A stretch of 64,000 bases of DNA, from contig NZ_JALJFG010000004.1 of the NCBI RefSeq assembly GCF_023242475.1, positions 186,001 to 250,000 on the forward strand. The letters are read 5' to 3'. The notes beneath the pieces were generated by a model. The model did no database searches. It was not told the origin of the DNA and saw nothing but the letters and a program-made list of their open reading frames with translations. This document shows positions 62,301 to 64,000 of this stretch, one piece after another; within the stretch, counting starts at the first letter, position 1; every line of letters starts with the position of its first letter. The DNA is from Pseudomonas sp. MWU15-20650 (lineage in GTDB: Bacteria > Pseudomonadota > Gammaproteobacteria > Pseudomonadales > Pseudomonadaceae). The translations under genes and the position numbers were made by a program.

Positions 62301-63118
62301 ACCTGATTGCCAAGCTGACACTCTCCGGCACCGCCGGTTCGCCACGGCTCTACCAACTGCTGGTCCAGGCCATCCCTACCGCGAGCCAAAACGATGTGGT
62401 GGCCGGGGTGCCTTCGACCACGGTCGAAATCACCATCACGCTGTACGCCAACGCCGTGGAGATGGCGACGGCTCTCAACGGCCAGAAGGTCGACGGAGCC
62501 CGTTGCGCCCAACAGTTGCTGGACGCCTTCCCGAGCCTGAACATCGATACCCTGGCCAGCGCCATGGCCCAAGGCGGTTACGCCGTGGCCGACACCAGCA
62601 AGGGCCTCATGGCGGTTTGGCCGCAAACCTCGCCACAAGACCTGGCGGCAGCGCTGGCACAGGCTTACCCAGACCCGGTGCAAATGGCCAGCCGTCTGTT
62701 TGCCCAAGGCGTGCCGGGGGTCGACGGCGGGCCTCAACTGGTGCACGCGTTCCCGACGCTCACCCTCGACACCCTGGCCAGTACGATGGCCAAGGGCGGT
62801 TACGCCGTGGCCGAGACCAGCAAGGGCTTGCTCGCCGCTTGGCCACAGACGCCTCCGCAGGCCCTGGCAGAGGCGCTGATCCAGGCCTACCCCGGCCCCG
62901 TGCAAACAGCTCGTGCCCTACGTGCCCAAGGCGCGACCGGCGTGGCCTGTGCAACCGCCCTGCACAGCGCATTCCCCGAACTGGTCGCCAAGGACCTGGC
63001 TGCCGCCATGGCGCAGGCCGGATACCCCGCCGAGGATACCGGCGCGGGACTCAAGGCAGCCTTCCCCGGCTTGTCCCCCCTGGATCTGTCCATCGCGCTG
63101 GTCAGCGCTTATCACTGA
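59351..63118 (+). CDS. Large multi-module protein, 1255 aa, unknown function
   Basis: Start at ATG 59351 (MDIRVSAHFAWSEIFGGKFA). Modules by eye: residues 1-640, beta-rich without a signal peptide; about 640-707, an Ala/Gly-rich hydrophobic helical stretch (ASGAAGAAAAVAGAVAAIIA) that could enter a membrane; 708-739, sixteen Gly-Thr pairs coded by a GGNACN hexamer; about 740-1030, three fibronectin-III-like modules (VTLTWGGG, VMLSWTAVPEAQSYVLSS, ATLRWQAVANATRYQAVI); and 1038-1255, three helical repeats of about 73 residues with G-G-Y-A-V-A-D-T-S-K-G. The stop is 15 bases before a gene with related helical repeats. No function is known to me; a secreted toxin, adhesin or structural role is possible. 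Confidence 0.72.
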   Translation: MDIRVSAHFAWSEIFGGKFATQSKCQLDLSRQYSLIYADLAAANAGGMDVLELINNAFNTQLPTGQLLVQDAGFFTFSHFGSGTPPSGTDLFSIFPQTPVPMSVATTTLTMDNTCGFWLTVSLKDIELFGSLLQIGYETPAGAGDTLSLSALLASGTAAGTAVKQASYAAALPNIKLFGLFGFENIKINYQFTTARQLSVIGNLSVSVFDNNYVFSGALVSDDVNKTFAACLQTATPDASIPKLFGGAMTGISFSNLMFGVFARYGGPSAQKNFQVQGTVKVGSAQLTGYIYLQGTTPQVASVKVDKTLSIGDVFNQCIGSEVWPTSLIDIVFKAGSQLYYCSTTGSQPVSLDTFACPIAPGTLPAAPPASSIAYQPGFNIQALFDLTLVTTFEVVGNIQIAKDGVTASIALGNPIDIYILTIAAPKATGPIGGPALAISTVAGKQSMGFAGSLWFMQASFGVDVSVMATKNSKKNLQIDGTLTSLSDYSPFLPKNVSLGVSYSKDGGFKVTNWPTFDYLTQAIDFIKTLQDLSEQGSSVCGKLADFAFKTLLKSTFKVSVSFSTQDNGVSLQLNGNYTLSIADTSLTAVAIPFPGIVSIPLPNSVKFSEFGDYIDRALASAAQSFVQGLLRNSEAIASVIALTAGKAAASYAATLACQQLIDGAAADAVASTAASALAAAEAAASGAAGAAAAVAGAVAAIIAIVGGTGTGTGTGTGTGTGTGTGTGTGTGTGTGTGTQSPPDHPSVSVANRVVTLTWGGGQGNAGYNAQLLDSAAKVLLDQPGLGVALRDTHFDFDAQWSAGPYKAQVQGIHGDAKTEWVGAAFQRLGAPTALQAHSESSITAPDCGVMLSWTAVPEAQSYVLSSTHAGGIWVADRIIEPTQPQQAPPTQCAITFEAATPAGDFGFSLVTQGSNTTVASPASDVLTLVRLGQPLNLQASSAGSNATLRWQAVANATRYQAVIHSADSPLQVTELQTSAQGDDLIAKLTLSGTAGSPRLYQLLVQAIPTASQNDVVAGVPSTTVEITITLYANAVEMATALNGQKVDGARCAQQLLDAFPSLNIDTLASAMAQGGYAVADTSKGLMAVWPQTSPQDLAAALAQAYPDPVQMASRLFAQGVPGVDGGPQLVHAFPTLTLDTLASTMAKGGYAVAETSKGLLAAWPQTPPQALAEALIQAYPGPVQTARALRAQGATGVACATALHSAFPELVAKDLAAAMAQAGYPAEDTGAGLKAAFPGLSPLDLSIALVSAYH
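61472..61567 (+). repeat. Hexamer repeat coding for (Gly-Thr)16
   Basis: Sixteen tandem GGNACN hexamers with varied third bases form a flexible linker between the hydrophobic region and the Fn3-like modules. Because each unit is six bases, gain or loss of units keeps the frame. The repeat is not a CRISPR or other non-coding array. Confidence 0.95.
62462..63115 (+). repeat. Three in-frame helical repeats of about 73 codons
   Basis: Units begin at 62462, 62681 and 62903. The first two are strongly similar at the DNA level, sharing GGCGGTTACGCCGTGGCCGA; the third is diverged. Each encodes a helical module with an A-F-P-x-L start and a Y-A-V-A-(D/E)-T-S-K-G-L core. Similar motifs occur at the N-terminus of the next gene. 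Confidence 0.85.
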
Positions 63119-63133
63119 AGCAAGGAGCCACTC

Positions 63134-64000
63134 ATGACAACCGACGTCCCGAGCCTGATCAGGCTTCTGCAACCCCTGCACCAGCAAGGCATGACCGCCG
63201 TGCAAGCAGCGCACACCGTACTGGCACAGTTGGGCAGCGACACCGCCAGCACGCGCCAAGCCGATGCGTCCGTACAGCGCGCATCGTTGGCCCAGGCGCT
63301 GGTTCAGGTCTATGCGCCTGTCACGCTCAGCGAAATGGCCAGCATCCTGCACCAGCTCTACCCAGACCTTGGACCGGTCGAAGTCGGCAAGATCCTGCTG
63401 GCGCCGGGCGTGTTCCCCGATGCCACCGCCGTGCAGATGCAGAGCGCACTGGTCTCAGCGGGCTTTTCAACGGCGGCAGTGGCCGAGGCCATCAAGGTGC
63501 TCTATCCCGCGCCGCCCGTTCAGGAGCCCTTCGCGACAATCGCCACCTCGATGCAAGGCGGCAACCGTGGCATCGAGTTGTGGGTAGCCGGTACCTCGGG
63601 GCAGGTATGGACCTTGTACCAACGAACCGCCGGTGCAAACTGGAGCGCCTGGGAAGGACCGGGTTTCAAAAACCAGCCGACGCCGCTCAAGCAACTGGCA
63701 GCGGCGCTACAGAACAATGGCAACGTATTGTTTGCCGGGCTGGACAGCGCAGGCAGCGTCTGGACCTGCGGCCAGGGCAGCCCCGGCGGCGACTGGAACA
63801 CCTGGAGCGGCCCCAACGTAGGGGCCCAGCCTTGTGCCTTCACGCAATTGGCGGCCTCGCAGCAGGGTGGTCGCCGTGGCGTCGAGCTGTGGGCGGCCGG
63901 CGCTGACGGACAAGTCTGGACCTTGTACCAACTCACCGCAGGCGGCGCGTGGAGCCATTGGGAAGGCCCCGGTTTCAAAGGCCAACCCACTCCCCTGTTC
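63134..64000 (+). CDS. Protein with helical repeats and PLL-lectin-like propeller blades (cut by window end)
   Basis: The ATG at 63134 with AAGGAG seven bases upstream gives MTTDVPSLIRLLQPLHQQGM without a signal peptide. Residues 1-130 are helical repeats with YPDLGPVEVGKILLAPGVFP, akin to the C-terminal repeats of the preceding protein. From about 135 come blades of about 50 residues, for example IELWVAGTSGQVWTLYQRTA followed by WSAWEGPGF, and VELWAAGADGQVWTLYQLTA, with the shape seen in PLL-type (Photorhabdus-lectin-like) sugar-binding propellers. The gene continues beyond the window. A carbohydrate-binding role is inferred from the blades only. Confidence 0.8.
   Translation, partial: MTTDVPSLIRLLQPLHQQGMTAVQAAHTVLAQLGSDTASTRQADASVQRASLAQALVQVYAPVTLSEMASILHQLYPDLGPVEVGKILLAPGVFPDATAVQMQSALVSAGFSTAAVAEAIKVLYPAPPVQEPFATIATSMQGGNRGIELWVAGTSGQVWTLYQRTAGANWSAWEGPGFKNQPTPLKQLAAALQNNGNVLFAGLDSAGSVWTCGQGSPGGDWNTWSGPNVGAQPCAFTQLAASQQGGRRGVELWAAGADGQVWTLYQLTAGGAWSHWEGPGFKGQPTPLF

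Noticed and set aside
62503..63906. 467-codon open frame in another phase over the large protein and propeller genes
   Set aside because: It crosses the real stop and start of two supported genes, is Arg/Pro-rich, and lacks a ribosome binding site.

Overview
The window reads as chromosomal DNA of a fluorescent-group Pseudomonas. Most genes are GC-rich with typical pseudomonad families (DUF6124, DUF2790, DUF2986, cynR-cynTS, glucarate catabolism, many LysR/AraC/GntR regulators paired with transporters), and there is a Pseudomonas-type REP pair. No rRNA, tRNA, complete insertion sequence, prophage or CRISPR array was seen.

Layout. 1-4405: the end of a membrane protein, an unknown gene, then a cobalamin riboswitch driving a BtuFCD-like ABC importer. 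4450-8471: an HSL-type esterase with TspO, a chromate transporter, a nucleotidyltransferase-like protein and a DUF6124 gene behind a structured leader. 8491-13047: an accessory patch with a YPD-repeat secreted protein, a lipoprotein, a frameshifted small gene and an AT-rich orphan gene, punctuated by three MITE-like elements of about 186 bp (two nearly identical and inverted, one diverged). 13048-24037: ordinary genes, including a LysR/EamA pair, a LysE exporter, a DHH phosphoesterase, a GST, a chemoreceptor and TrmK. 24042-27862: glucarate utilisation (FCD regulator with a palindromic operator, MFS importer, glucarate dehydratase, terminator). 27933-29673: a chitin-degrading pair (AA10 LPMO and GH18 chitinase), neither with a signal peptide. 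29674-34396: a gap with a gudD relic and a REP, then a Cache-type diguanylate cyclase and several unknown genes. 34632-39886: an esterase, an amidohydrolase, and the cyanate cluster cynR/cynT/cynS with a VOC protein. 39965-47013: an AraC-type regulator divergent from a five-gene catabolic operon (cupin dioxygenase-like, MFS, alcohol dehydrogenase, OprB-type porin, GMC oxidoreductase). 47048-53394: regulators, two isochorismatase-family hydrolases, a MarR-controlled operon and an RcnR/DmeR-DmeF metal-efflux pair. 53427-57763: DUF1289, a REP pair, a secreted nuclease, a TetR/MFS pair and a 2-hydroxyacid dehydrogenase. 58069-64000: a GH24 lysozyme-like lipoprotein followed by a small beta-rich protein, a 1255-residue multi-module protein with (Gly-Thr)16, Fn3-like modules and helical repeats, and a protein (cut by the window end) that joins similar helical repeats to PLL-lectin-like propeller blades.

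The strongest candidate for something undescribed is the right-edge cluster (58946-64000): three co-directional genes without signal peptides that share a helical-repeat module. Secondary candidates are the structured leader of the DUF6124 gene, which may sequester its ribosome binding site, and the MITE-bounded AT-rich island. All identifications are from reading the sequence; no database search was run.
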